Shown: positions 1 through 10,985 of the stretch, in pieces | Layout: each line of letters opens with the position of its first letter | Position numbering within the stretch: position 1 is the first letter of the stretch | NCBI RefSeq assembly: GCF_036669915.1 | Contig: NC_089312.1 | Location: 17,323,317 to 17,387,316, forward strand | DNA: 64,000 nt | Reading direction: 5' to 3' | Source: Pocillopora verrucosa | Lineage: Eukaryota; Cnidaria; Anthozoa; Scleractinia; Pocilloporidae | The notes under the pieces: generated by a model | What the model was told of the DNA's origin: nothing | The model's input: the letters and a program-made list of their open reading frames with translations, nothing else | Databases searched by the model: none | Program-made: the position numbers and the translations under genes

Positions 1-446
1 TGGCCAGATGGGTCTTCATACTCGATCTTAAAGTGACTTTAATTCGGTTTCGCTCAGGGACACTATAAAATAAATTAAGGCTGTTTCCAAGAGCTTGTGG
101 TGTTACTATGGAAAATTCTTGCGTGGGGGAAATGCTTAGTATTTAAAACGAATGTTTATGATGGCATTGTCGGTGTAGCATATGGAAAATCATGGTCATC
201 AAACGGCAAGCTGCCAAGCATCAGGAAACTGTTTTGAGCCTCCTGTCGATCCAAATTGTGTACCTGTGTACTACGAGCGACACTGACTATCACCTCTACA
301 TATCGGATGACGAAGCCTTGTCTTAAAAGGTGTGGTTCAAAAGTATATTGTAAAAGAGAGAACTGTTCTCTACAAGATGATCTTTTGCGACTGTACAAAG
401 AATTTCTCATATTAAAGCTGAAAACATTAAAACTACGAGGACGCAC
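1..446. repeat. Start of higher-order repeat, copy 1
   Basis: This segment recurs with small differences at about 40950-41400 and 59830-60168, in the same orientation. It contains open frames on both strands, but none resembles a known protein and they are not conserved as frames between copies. I therefore read it as duplicated non-coding DNA. It marks the left edge of the two-receptor repeat unit, and the unit may extend left of the window. Confidence 0.7.
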
Positions 447-1561
447 TTGATCACTGTGCCAATAAGTTCTAAAGGGGCGGAAATTCCGAGGTTATTGACG
501 GTCACTTCCTGATAATACCAACTTTTTTCGTCTGTTCCGGCGGAAGGTTCATACAATCACTATTATCATTTCACGTTTTTAAAAAAACGGCCACATCTTT
601 ACATCGACAAAGTCCACTAGAGAGAACCCTTTATACCAAACTAGCCTCTCTACAACGGCCGGTGAATAAACGAAAAGAGAGAAGCTAAATAAACAGAAAA
701 AAGCTAAATAAACAGAATACACTCGCTCTACCTTACCCGCTCTGTTTCACAAACCCTTCTCCTTTGAACATTTATTTTGAGATCATACATGCAGCACGCA
801 CGTTTTTCATACATTTCCTGATTCTTACAAGAAGTATTTGTAGAACAATTAAGAGCTTTTCGAGTTCTCAATCATTTCCTTAATTCTCATGACCTTAATG
901 TTTTCATTCAGGGGTGATATTCCTGAGAGACAACTGATGCCCTCCACTCATAAGTGTTAGAGGGTGAAACACGGAAAACTGTACCCTCGATTAAAAAAAG
1001 TCATTTACACTTTGTTCTTCCGGTAACGTTTCTCCTTTGAACAAAATCACTTCCTTCTTGCAGTTCGACTGTGAGGGTATCTTTTCTCTGATCAATATAC
1101 GTTGAATAGCACGTTCAAGTAATCAATATGTAAAATAACAGGGTTTTATTGAGTATCAATGAAGGGTACTTTTTGCACTGACATCAAATTGTTAACACAT
1201 TATTCCTGTTTCGTCCGAAAACCTTTGCGTTTTTCTTGAGACCCATAAATTGCGCATATTCACCACCTTTCTGGCCAGTCTGGTAATTTACGGTACGGTG
1301 GCGTCTGCTACAAGAGGGTCTAGATGGGGAGGTACAAATGTAACAAATCTTCTGCACACAAACTTCTGTTTGTCCGTGCGCAACATTGAAACATTCCTTT
1401 TCAACCACTTAGTCGGTCAAGATGTTGGAAAGAAGATCGTCAGAAAGACAAAAAACTCTTGAAGAGTCCTCTTGCACAATATATTGGTTTTATGTTTTGT
1501 TTTACAACGCGTCGATTGTGATTGGCTCCAATGAAATGATCGGAAAGGAATGTTCTTTTTT
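447..1561. repeat. Duplicated non-coding segment (partner 41400-42620)
   Basis: No gene is recognised. The sequence matches about 41400-42620 over most of its length. Shared stretches include the TAAATAAACAG repeats near 690 and 41590 and the block near 1180-1300 that recurs at 42120-42270. It is part of the duplicated unit and is absent from the truncated third copy at 59830. Confidence 0.6.
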
Positions 1562-1795
1562 CTACTTTTCCATTAGGTTATTGGAGACATCTACTGTAAG
1601 CGTGCCCAAGAAATCCAAGCGAAAATGGGCGCGAATTTGCCGCCCGGATCTAGAAACCGTAATTGGGGTAATATCTTCATCCTCTCGGTCATAAAAGTTG
1701 TTTTCTAAGTTCGTGTCATATTCGTCTGCATATGTTCGCACCTCAGCAACTGTCACTTCAACGATACAGTCGTCAACGAATGTGACATCTGTCAC
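1562..1795 (-). pseudogene. Possible C-terminal tail of an LTR-retrotransposon pol
   Basis: A 77-codon minus-strand frame ends with an acidic stretch followed by SRSGRQIRAHFRLDF. The motif (T/S)RSGR-x-hydrophobic followed by basic residues and L-D-L/F is typical of the extreme C-terminus of Ty3/BEL-type polyproteins, downstream of integrase. Nothing upstream on the minus strand (1796 onwards) resembles integrase, so this would be an isolated fragment. The partial copy near 42790-42840 is shortened. The motif is short, so chance similarity is possible. Confidence 0.3.
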
Positions 1796-1818
1796 ATTCC
1801 CACCTTCCGAAGTGGGAA

Positions 1819-2806
1819 ACCCTAAAAGCTGGAACGGTGGAATGGCGGAAAATGACCCTCAAATCCTAAAACACGGAACGGCGGAAAATGACCCTCAAAT
1901 CCTAAAACGGATGTCAGAGCATGTTGCACGAACTGTTTGTACAAAGACACTCAAGCGCTTGGCACACTAATCCCCACGACGATAACGCGCGTGACTAAAA
2001 TTAAGTATTATTAATTTTTTTTTTTTACTCAGTAGTATAAATAATTATTGTGTTTTATTATTTTTAAATATTATTAATGTTACCATGTTCGTATCTATCG
2101 CGATTAAAGAATGGGACGTGCCAATTAACTATTTTCTGACACTTTGACGTTTATCGTCCGTCGTTTTTACTTTAAGGTCGAGTTCTCGGAGTAACTAATT
2201 AAGTAACTGCCTAAGGGGTACCCAGCTCGAGTTTCCTGTTAGCAAATGACTGGGGAAAATGGGGTAAAATCTAAGGGAAATCGGGTCTTGTTCGAGTAAG
2301 CGGGGGTTTCGAGTTCGCCGGGTTCGAGTTAGCAGGGTTCTACTGATCAGGATCTATTCTCCCCATGTAAATTAAACGAATTGGCGAAATAGCCTCTTTT
2401 TTTCTCCAGGAAGTTTATTTCTTCTGCTGATATGTAAGCCGTAAATTTCGTAGTAGGATGGTGGGGTTTTGGACACTAGTCGCGGAGGAATTCTTCAAAT
2501 TCTTCCTGACGGCTACATTCTGCTAACTTTCTTTTGTCTTTTCACACCATGAGAAATTCCTACACACATGACCTCCTGTAAACCTCTCTTCACCTAGTGT
2601 TACTCAAGGTCTGAAACTTATTCGTAGACGAAGAAACGCTCGTATTGAAGGGCTCGTAACCAGGGCGTGCTCACACGCTGGTCTAAGTTTGGAGCTGAGG
2701 CTGAACGTCGCTATAATTTTAGAAGCCTGAAAACGTTCTTGTGATGTTCTCACGTTTACAAGCATATAGTATGTTTTCCGCCATACCGCCGTTCCGGCTT
2801 CTAGGG
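1819..2806. mobile_element. Non-autonomous element bounded by ~33-bp inverted repeats
   Basis: The segment at 1819-1851 (CCCTAAAAGCTGGAACGGTG and on) is matched as reverse complement by 2774-2806 (ending CCGCCGTTCCGGCTTCTAGGG with a few mismatches). The left side is followed by a second tandem copy of the GGAACGG-CGGAAAATGACCCTCAAATCCTAAAAC unit at 1873-1908. The interior has no coding frame of note. I could not define a target duplication, so the exact ends are uncertain. Copy 2 of the array lacks this block. Confidence 0.4.
2150..2345. repeat. Single end of a pogo/Tigger-like element
   Basis: The block ends in GAGTTAGCAGGGTTCTACTG. Reverse-complemented this begins CAGTAGAACCCTGCTAACTC, resembling the CAGT(A)GAACC termini of pogo/Tigger-type elements. 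Inside it are repeated GGGTTCGAGTTAGC/CGAGTAAGCGGGG motifs. The matching opposite end is not seen nearby, so this is a remnant or a solo end. Confidence 0.35.
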
Positions 2807-3359
2807 TTGCCCTCCGAAGTACCTTAAACGGCTCCTTTGTCGCTGCTGAGCCCTACTGGCTAATCTTCAGAGTAAAAATCATTTTCTAGTCCCGCCAACA
2901 AGTCCACGGCCGTTGGTAAAGCCCCTGCCTTGTTCTTAGTAGTTTCCCCCCGAACTGTTTTTCCCTCAACGGAGGATACTTATCCACAAATTCTCTCACA
3001 GGACTTTCAGTTTCGGGGTTGATCTCTTTTTCAGCGCCAGTACGGTGTTTACATCAGTGACGCTCAAATTCTGTTTCCGAATCAATTCGGCCGTCGCGAC
3101 GGCCATCGCGTAAGTTCATTTGACGATCAAGTTGGGTATCAAAGATCATATAACCGATATGTGACATATGATCTTGATGTGGATGGTCCATGTTATAATT
3201 ATTAACGAAATATGACACTCTGGCGTCCTCCTACTGATATTTAATTAAAAAAACGTACTTTTAATAGACAAAATAAATCAACTGCCCTTATTTCACTTCC
3301 AGTTTTCAGGATATTTAGGGCAATCCGGTCTTTTGTAACCTGTCAGTAAAAGCCCACCA
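2346..3359. other. Non-coding stretch, no gene recognised
   Basis: No open frame of convincing length and no similarity I can name. The right inverted repeat of the 1819-2806 element lies inside it. This stretch has no counterpart in copy 2, which continues from the 1690 region (42830) directly into sequence matching 3810 onwards. It is therefore unique to copy 1 or deleted from copy 2. Confidence 0.5.
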
Positions 3360-3440
3360 CAAATGTCAGTTGTCAGTTAGATTTTCAGCGATTTGTCAGT
3401 TGTCAGTTAAAAATTAGGCCATTTGTCAGTTGTCAGTTAA
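3360..3440. repeat. Short tandem repeat of TGTCAGTTGTCAGTTA
   Basis: Three units of roughly 34 bases share the core TTGTCAGTTGTCAGTTA. Diverged copies of the same motif occur at about 42270-42350. No coding function is suggested. Confidence 0.65.
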
Positions 3441-4379
3441 CCCCATCCAGACCCTCCTACAAGCTTCTTGTTGAAACGAAATCATTTTTCAGCAACCTTC
3501 TTTGGGAGATGAGCATAGTAGCTTGGAAGATATGAACAGTGCCTTTCTGATTTTCGAAAATCGAGAGAGTTTCCCATTTCTCCAACTGGTAACCAACCTG
3601 TTTTGGAAAATGAAAGCTAAAGGAAATCATTAACACCCAGAAAAAACACGGTTAGATTTGTATGTATCTTTTTCATTTTACCTCGCGAATGTTCTTTTCA
3701 TTAGTTAGAAAAAAAGATATCCAAATTACTAAAAACTAAGGAATAAAACCATTCGACAGCTTGTCAATCCTTTGATTTAAGCGCCTCTTTTTTCCGACGG
3801 CGTCACTCTTGCACTCTACAGAGCAGGCGTTATTTTGGTAGGCAAGTGCTCAGTATTATCTTGGGGAAAATTATAGCTACCATCTTTAATTTTTACGGCG
3901 GCAGCGGAAGGCTGGGAAAAGAAAGAAATTTGTACTAAGAGTGAGCGACGACTCTAGCTCCAAATCAAACACGGCCGGTGGAATATAGAATACAAATGAT
4001 CGCGAGCTTCTTTATGTTAACTCGTCCTGATAGGACATTCCGCACTGCAGGCTAGCGCCACTCCAAGCGATCAAACTTTGTTAACCTCGGCCTCGTGTCG
4101 AGGGCGCAGAGTACGCTAGGTGGTAGACACCGCAACTTCGAAATGCAACAAGGCATCCTTATTAGGTGTATTGATCAGTTTGTGAAATGATTCGTCTAAT
4201 CGTCCTATAAGTAACCTGCTCACAGCCCCGCGCAATCTCTCTTGATATCATAATAATGAGCCAAGCGATTGGGTACAATAAGTGGATAAACTAATCGCCT
4301 CAGTAATGACTCCCATGGCGTCATTATTGCTGTAGATGACATCTTTATTTCAGAGTTAACGTACAAATATTGAAAGTTA
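3441..4379. repeat. Array flank shared with 34980-35400, 42840-43430 and 53920-54640
   Basis: Non-coding. The block from about 3690 to 4160 recurs before every receptor unit. After the words CTTCGAAATGCAACA the copies divide. Here and at 43170 the sequence continues AGGCATCCTTATTAGG, while at 35392 and 54619 it goes directly to TCATTATTAGG. This division is one of the characters pairing unit A with unit C. Confidence 0.65.
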
Positions 4380-4969
4380 TTGCCAAAAATTAGGGAACAT
4401 CTTAGGGAACATTTAAGTCTTTGGTTGTGGTGTACTTTAAGCCGGCGACATACCTGGCGATTTTATATGCCTATTGCGCAAGATCGCTGCGGACTCACTT
4501 GGCGATTTTTTTCGCCGATCGCGACAATGTGGCACTTCAGCCTTGATCCCAGGTTTCATCGGGTGACGTATAAAAGTTGCACGAACCAATGTAAACAAAC
4601 CAGATGGCAACAGCGAAGCGGAAAAAATTATTGCTTGCTGCCATAATTTTGCAACTTAAGCGCTCCAGGAAGCGTTCTGAAAAGTGGGACAAGAGAAAAA
4701 TATGGTCGAAGACATGGATCTATTGAAACGCAGAATCCTTCTTGATACGACTACTGTAGTCAGCCGACGTTACATCAAATAAGCATGGCTTTTCTGACGA
4801 CAGTGTGATCAAATTGATTTCTTTTTCTTCGGTTCAGAAACAATTTTCGATGCCCTCAGCCGTTTTGACATGCCAGATATTGCCGATTTTATATGCTGAT
4901 CGCGGCGATCGACGAAAATCGCAGTCGCCGCACCGGGCACACCTAGCGTTTTACGCCGGTCGCCGCATT
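4380..4969. repeat. Array flank with GC-rich hairpin-type repeat pieces
   Basis: Non-coding. It contains repeated words such as GGCGATTTTATATGC, GATCGCTGCGGA and TTCGCCGATCGCGAC, which belong to a hairpin-forming repeat family also found at 6904, 35409, 48230 and 54640. The stretch 4430-4640 recurs at 43430-43530 plus 45029-45160, where it is split by an insertion. The 88-codon plus-strand frame here is not maintained in that copy. Confidence 0.55.
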
Positions 4970-5126
4970 CAGGGCTATCTTTAAAATTAGGAACAGGGAA
5001 TAAGAGAATCGGGAATGGGGAATGGGAGAATGGTAATATTCAGGGTTCAAAATAATTTTTCAGTTTCAGAGTGAATTAGTAGGCTTTTGTCAAGGTTCAT
5101 TTTATCCCCGGCTGTCACTAATAAAT

Positions 5127-6092
5127 TTCAGTATATAATAATAATAATAATAAGGATCGTTATTTCTTAGGTATTTGGGACACACTAAATTTAAATTGCC
5201 ATGTCTAGTAGACCTATTGTGTACAGAACTGTTCGTCTTGAGCAAGTCTCTGATGTAAATCGGAACATCGCCTTTAAGGCTCTTAAAAATCATTGTACAC
5301 TTATTTAGTTTGATTTCATCAAAAAAAGGCAACCAGCCTAGTTTACTAAAGTTTATAACACTTCTAGAATAAGAGTCAACTCCAAGAATTACTCGGGCAG
5401 CCCTTTTCTGTAACCTTAGGAGACAGTGGAGTTCTTTAGCGTCGCAGATATTCCAAACCATGCTCCCATACATAAGGACGGGTTTAATCAAGGCGTTATA
5501 GTATAAGAGTCTTTCTTTTATTGGAAGGTATCTCTTTATCTTCTTCAATAAACCAATACGCTGAGAAAGCTTGGCCTTTAGACTAGAAATGTGGTCGCTA
5601 AATGTAAGATCTTGATCGAGTGTTACACCAAGCAATTTATAAGAAGTTACTTGTTCTATTTCGGCCCCATCAAGGGTTATTGACAGGTGATTGTCATCCG
5701 CTAATGAAGAATGTAGCCTCTTTCCGGTGATAAGTAGTGCATTGGTTTTAACGGCGTTTAGGACCATCCCATTTTCGCTAGACCATTTACTTAATTTATC
5801 CATGTATTCTTGAAGACGTCGTTCCAATTCCAAAGGTGCATTATCGATATTAGCGCTGGCTTTAAATGTGGTGTCATCCGCGTAAGCATGAATAGTTGAG
5901 TCCGATCCAACAGCTTCGGGAAGATCATTGACGAAAATTAAAAACAGTAGAGGTCCTAATATGCTACCTTGAGGAACACCATTGGTTAGCGTAAGTTGTG
6001 ACGAAGTCGAGTTATTTACAGTAACACACTGTTTGCGATTGAGTAGATAGCTCTGCAATAGCTTTACAACATTATCTGGAAATAAGATATCA
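5127..6092 (-). pseudogene. 5'-truncated CR1/jockey-type LINE, reverse transcriptase C-terminal half
   Basis: The minus-strand frame 5102-6418 (438 codons) contains the C-terminal part of a non-LTR reverse transcriptase. From about residue 105 it has QSYLLNRKQCV, the GVPQGSILGPLLF motif, the YADD catalytic box (AYADDTTFKA) and the thumb word KPVLMYGSMVW. The endonuclease domain and the first RT motifs are missing. The first ~104 residues of the frame come from the surrounding element, because the same residues occur at 47791-47447, where the RT is absent. At the LINE's 3' end lies a (TAA)n tail at 5134-5153, as expected for this group. It cannot encode an active enzyme. Confidence 0.85.
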
Positions 6093-6606
6093 GATTCTTT
6101 ATTTTGATCAACATGTTTTGTTGCGGCAATTCCTTTCCTAACAAAGCGTAATGAATGGCTCAATTTTTCGGTTTGTTCAAGCATGAAATATACAGCTTTG
6201 TCTAGACAAACTGTCGCGCTGCTGTTAAGCACCGACTTTAATTTGAACGCGTGAGAAGGCTTTACAAACGACATTAAACAGGATTTGGCGGAAAATAAAT
6301 CTTGAATAAAGGTAGTATGTATGTGCAGAAACATAAACCCGGTAATGTGACTGTATGTACACAAACTTGCATGTTTCACGCTTGAACAAATACGTAGAAA
6401 GCTGAATACTGTAAACAAAAATATCCCTTGTAGCAGGCTTCAAATTTCGAAACTTTATACTCGTTTATGTTTCCAAAAAGCTTTTAAAACATTTCTTGGC
6501 TGCTTTACTGCCCAATATGGCATGTTCACCATAACATGACAGCGACTTTTACTTCAGTTGGACGATCATAAGCATAATATTTTTATAAAATTCTAGTTCT
6601 TCGCTG

Positions 6607-6765
6607 AGAAATGGGCAAGTGTTTTTAAAGATTCCCACTTTTAAAGATTCCCACTTTTAAAGATTCCTCACTTTAAAGATTCCCCATTTTAAAAATTACC
6701 GCATTTAAAGATTCCCGCTTTTAAAGATTCCTCATTTTAAAGATTCCCTGTTTTATTTTAAAGAT
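6607..6765. repeat. Minisatellite, TTTTAAAGATTCCC units
   Basis: About nine imperfect units of 15-17 bases (TTTAAAGATTCCC and variants) lie just inside the right end of the CAGGG element. A shorter array of the same unit is at 47998-48085 in the copy before receptor C. Such arrays often sit next to the ends of hAT-type elements. Confidence 0.8.
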
Positions 6766-6903
6766 AGCCCCGCGATCAGTGTATAAAATCGCTAGGTGTG
6801 TCATTTTTTCGCCGCCGGGAAGTGAAATATGTCCGATTGCCGTACTGCAGGCTAGCGCCACCCTAAACGATCCAACTTTGTTAACAAAACATCATTATTA
6901 GGT

Positions 6904-7030
6904 GACATGCCAGATATTGACAATTTTATACGCTGATCGCTGCGATCGGCGAAAATCGCAGTCGCGGGCACACCCGGCGATTTCCGTCAGTCGCCGCGAT
7001 CTGCGTATAAAATCGCTGGTTGTGTCATTT
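6904..7030. repeat. Hairpin-type repeat downstream of receptor A
   Basis: An interrupted palindrome: ATTTTATACGCTGATCGC near the left is answered by GCGATCTGCGTATAAAATCGC on the right, around a GC-rich centre with GCAGTCGC and GGCACACCCGGCG. Full copies lie at 48230-48356 and 54640-54757. The copy at 35409-35470 has lost its centre. The structure suggests a small MITE. Confidence 0.6.
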
Positions 7031-8092
7031 TTTCGCCGCCGGGAAGTGAAATATGTCCGATTGCAGCTCAGTGGAAAGAGCGAAAATGTTAACCTAAATA
7101 GTGATAAACATGATCTCGCTGTCTGGTTCCGTGTATAAACAAATTTTCAAAGCGTAATTTAACCCATACGAAGTTGTTGATAGAATCTGACAACGGTTTA
7201 ATTAAGCCATAGTTTTTCACATTTGAAAGCGGATATATAAAGCAGCTGTCATCCTTGCTTTATACTTTTACAATGGATGTATATTTACTCTTTAGGAAAT
7301 ACACCAGACATCGTCATTTGCGCACGAAAGGCAACCAATTAAAACATTTTGATCAACTCGTCTCACGCTGATCACTGAATTTTATGGCACCTAAATAAAA
7401 TTTTCTCGATGCAATGTTGGGTAGAGTAACTGACTGAAAAAAAAAATTGGACAGTTTTTTACATTATTCGGATTTCAAATCAGAAAGCCAAGAAATTTGG
7501 CCGTATCACATTTCTAAGACTTTTTTCGTGTAATCAACAGTTAACTACCCGGAATCAACATTCATTGTTCACAGATTTGTTAAAATTTGAGAAATAAAGC
7601 TCCATTTCCGCTGTTTATCTTCAATCGCATTCAATTTACAAAGTTTTCATTCAGTGTCATCCGAAAAAATAATGAAAAATGCAGATACTTAAAAGGTGTT
7701 TTTTCTTTTTGTCACTAAGCTTTGAAAGTCCTCTTTAAGACATTTTACACTCGAGCTTTAAAAATTACGTCTTGTGCTTTTGAGACAAGCTTTAATATTT
7801 TCACACACTTTATAGTCTGTTAACCCTTCGAAAAAAAAATTATAATTACAAAGATCGAGGAGGATTGAACAAAGATATTGATATCTCCTTTTACACGCTC
7901 CATAAAACAGCAAAATTAATTGCGCTCCAGTTATAGCATTTTGGTCTCGTGCCCAAGTCTTGGCGATTTCAGTCGCTCTTTCTTTGATTGAATTTGATCC
8001 CCTGCAGGAGTGTTCTGTTCGATTAAACTTCCTGAGCCTAAAGCAGTAGGAAAGGCAGATAAACCTTAACTAATACACGTAGTTCGGTTCCG
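7031..8092. repeat. Conserved 3' flank of receptor A
   Basis: AT-rich non-coding DNA downstream of the minus-strand receptor gene. It is conserved in order and sequence at 35470-36553, 48357-49439 and 54758-55840. It includes A/T runs and the word GATCGAGGAGGATTGAACAA in all copies. It presumably holds the 3' UTR, but no polyadenylation site can be fixed. Confidence 0.65.
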
Positions 8093-9040
8093 TCAAGCAG
8101 ACCTATTGAAAGTTGTGCGGCAAACAGTTCTTAGCGCTTGTCGATACTGCGGTATTCTCCACGCGTATAGAAACGGATTTACAGCGCAGCTAACGCACAA
8201 CATCGACATTGATAGAGCTCTTGTTATTTCAAAAGCTAGCCCATCACACACATTGCTTTGTTCCTCGAGACACCGCTCCTCCAAGTTAGTAACAATTAGG
8301 TAAGGTATAAGTGATATAAACAACACGATTGTGATCAGGATAATTGTCAAAACGATCTTTTTTTCTACACGGATGTTCCGAGCAAAAACGCGCGATCTTC
8401 CTCCATTGTCTTGTTGCAGGAACGTGATGTTTCTTGAATACCGGCGGAATTCAATGTAAGTCGCTGCGTTGACAGCGCAAAGTATTGTCAGTGGAGCCGT
8501 AGACTGAAGATGAAGATCCACTGTGTGGAATATTTCCTTTGATGTACTTATTGAGTGCAATGCTTCAAACAGCCCACAAAAGAGCCATATCAAAATGTTA
8601 CATATGACGACCTTTCGCACTGTTATAAGCGCCCTGTACTTCCAAATAAGCTTTATAGCCAGAAATCTATCCACTGATAACGCCACGACCGTTGAAATTG
8701 ATATTTTGGTGCTAATATGAGAAGAAACGGTAGAAATCTTGTGTAGGCTTGGTAAATTGACTTTACATGGCAGGCAAAGCAGGTATGTTGAGTACAAAGG
8801 TTGCGCGAAACTTCCTCCAAGTAAATCACTTAACGAGAGGCTTGCCACGAGAAAAGTTGTGGGGCGCACTCGGAAATACATGTACGGATCTTTGAAAAGA
8901 GTCCATAGAAGAACAATGTTTGTCGCGAATGAAACGAAGCCAAGCAAAGCGCTACAAATACCTGCCAAAAGCGCCACTGATGCTGTTGAAATTCCTTCAA
9001 AATGTCCGTGTTCATCAGTCTCGTTCATGATTAACACCAA
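8093..9040 (-). CDS. Class A (rhodopsin-like) G-protein-coupled receptor, copy A
   Basis: A single-exon frame of 315 residues with seven hydrophobic segments and the expected class A landmarks: Asn41 in TM1 (SFATN), Asp72 in TM2 (SLSD), an Asp-Arg-Phe triplet at 124-126 in place of Asp-Arg-Tyr, Pro246 in TM6 and NPFLY at 288-292 in TM7. An NET glycosylation site lies at residues 6-8. There is no signal peptide and the tail is short, as for many small cnidarian receptors. Compared with the other copies it lacks five residues after the NET. Like copy C it has AQPLYSTY, SKEIFH and RNIRVEKK. The ligand cannot be told from sequence. The start is the first ATG in frame and is shared by all four copies. 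Confidence 0.9.
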   Translation of the reverse strand: MVLIMNETDEHGHFEGISTASVALLAGICSALLGFVSFATNIVLLWTLFKDPYMYFRVRPTTFLVASLSLSDLLGGSFAQPLYSTYLLCLPCKVNLPSLHKISTVSSHISTKISISTVVALSVDRFLAIKLIWKYRALITVRKVVICNILIWLFCGLFEALHSISTSKEIFHTVDLHLQSTAPLTILCAVNAATYIEFRRYSRNITFLQQDNGGRSRVFARNIRVEKKIVLTIILITIVLFISLIPYLIVTNLEERCLEEQSNVCDGLAFEITRALSMSMLCVSCAVNPFLYAWRIPQYRQALRTVCRTTFNRSA

Positions 9041-9960
9041 CGGACACTGCTCAAGCTTTTATGTAGAAACTCTTGATTTGATGATTAATATGGCTGAGAA
9101 TAAATAATGAATTGCGCGGGTCACATGAGAGGCAAATTGTTTTGAAGCTGGCTAGTACTTCGTAACCTGCGACACCTTTCCTGTAAGCCAAACTTGAATA
9201 TCTAGATTGATCGCGCAGCACCAAGAACAGTTTTACCGATGCTATATTCCTACATCCGGTGAAATAGGGCTGAAAATCCTTCTCTCCTGTCCCTATTGTG
9301 ACCAATGTACGTTAATTACTTGGTAAGTACACGAATTGACGAGGGTTCTATTACAAAAATGATCGGTCTAGACATCCTCCTGATGAACATGACATCGTTT
9401 GCATTAAATATTTGGACAAAATTCTCTTCTCAGGATAAGAATGGACAGTCATTGAAAAACCTTGCCTGAATTACTTGACGAAGAAACTCATTTAAATTCG
9501 AATCGTTTTGCTTGAGGGATGTAATCACTAAAGCTCCCTTGTCCTATCGAGTGTCCGTTGCGAATCTGATGAAATTTGCCAACAGAAAATATGAAAAAAG
9601 CCGAGATATTAAAAGGAAATTAACACTACAATATTCATCCTGAGCCAGAGCTTTAAACAATTATGTTAATTATAATCTTGGATTAAAAGGATCGCAAAAC
9701 TTACGTAAACGGGCGCACCACATTAGTTTTATTAACTGCTCTCCTCAAACTCAACCTAAAAACAGATTTCGGTACGAGACTACAATATGGTTCTTTCTAC
9801 GCTGGTGCGTTTTACAAGCTGACCCAAAAAAGCCAATTCATCTGACATACCCTTTTTAAAACTTATGAAAAATTCGCTTATATATGTCAATGTTTTTTAA
9901 TAAAGCATTTTTAAAGGATGGTGAGGTTAACTCTCGAAAAAAGACACAACATTAAAAAAA
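9041..9960. repeat. Conserved 5' flank of receptor A
   Basis: Non-coding sequence upstream of the minus-strand receptor start. The first ~270 bases (GGACACTGCTCAAGCTTTTATG and on) are nearly identical before all four genes and probably include the promoter, though no clear TATA box or initiator stands out. The segment 9300-9950 matches 37770-38420 and 50660-51290. It is missing from unit D, which jumps from the 5' flank to the next block at about 56930. Confidence 0.6.
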
Positions 9961-10985
9961 GCTGCCGAATTCTACATGACCCTGCTCTTGACATTGTTTA
10001 TTTCCCACGCAGAAACTAAGTCAATCGAAATCCTGTTTTTTAAAAGGAAACCAATAGAAAGAACGCAATGATTGGTGTGATTGAGTGTTTTTTATTTTTG
10101 TTTTTTGTTTTTGGTTTTTTACTTTTGTTTTAGTTTTTGTTTGTTTTTTTCCTTACATGATACTTACATTAACTACATTAAGGTTCCTTTCACGGGACTC
10201 TCTACGTACATTGCGTTACACTACTTACTTACAGTACTCTTAAGACACAATTAATATTTATGCTACTTACATTGTTTTACTTACACTACGTACAATGTAA
10301 AAATGCACACATATTTAGAGACACATCATTTACACACAAAAAAGAGAACTTATTCACAAAAAATTAACAGTTACGAAAGACAACAAGGCTAAATTGTGGT
10401 GGGATAGATAAGAGTAAGATCTTGAAAAAAACACCCAAAAGTACAGCGTTTAGCAAAAATTGATTTTCAGAGGCATGAGATCAGCATAAGGAGAGCAAGA
10501 TATAGCCTGCAAGCAGGCTCACATTTGGAGCCCGCTCACAAACCATATAGCAATTATAGTGCTTGTGCATGAAGTATTTTGTCCCTCTTCTGTTGAAATT
10601 TATTCTGTGAATCAGTCACGATAGATATTTGTTTTTCAATTTCTAAATTATATTTCAGCTGTTACGCATATTCTCTGATAGATGGAGATATGTTCTTAAG
10701 TTTACACCAATAAATATAATACCTTGCGAGGAGCCAACAGTGACTCACTAAAATATCATCTTTCTCTCCTCGAAAACCTAAACATTCATAGATATCCAAA
10801 ACGTGTGAGGCTGGTATCAAATGAATTGCAACGAAAAAACAATGAACCCTTTCCCAAAGGTTTTCGTTACCGAGCATTCCCAGAAAAGATGGATTAATGT
10901 TTCCTTGTCTGTTTTGGACAAATAACAGAGAACAGTCTCCGAAATTCCTATTTTCGATAGACAGGAATTCGTCCATAATTATACG
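9961..10985 (-). pseudogene. Tx1-like LINE 3' end (copy A)
   Basis: The minus-strand frame 10976-10662 resembles the C-terminal region of Tx1/L1-group reverse transcriptases, with words such as LLARYYIYWCKLKNISPSI close to the end of the ORF. The rest down to 9961 is 3' untranslated sequence shared with 51290-51740. It contains T-rich runs at 10088-10152 that are absent from the C copy. Homology to the C copy stops at about 10975, so the element is broken there. The junction GACACAACATT followed by a short A run is identical in both copies. Confidence 0.7.

Larger units (their letters stand above)
4970..6771. mobile_element. Non-autonomous element with CAGGGCTATCTTTAAAAT termini
   Basis: The left end CAGGGCTATCTTTAAAAT (4970-4987) is mirrored at the right by ATTTTAAAGATAGCCC (about 6755-6770), giving terminal inverted repeats of about 17 bp. 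CAGGG starts are usual for hAT elements, but I could not establish an 8-bp target duplication. The element splits a hairpin-type repeat that is continuous elsewhere in the window. The same element in the same place precedes receptor C (47303-48092) and is missing before B and D. A LINE later inserted into this copy. Confidence 0.5.

Noticed and set aside
156-446. 96-codon frame recurring at 41175-41381 and 59981-60199
   Set aside because: Length and ends change between copies and the opposite strand is equally open; duplicated non-coding DNA is the simpler explanation.
8739-9107. Plus-strand frame of 122 codons and similar ones at 37200, 50086 and 56487
   Set aside because: Antisense to the receptor genes; maintained by conservation of the receptor coding sequence.
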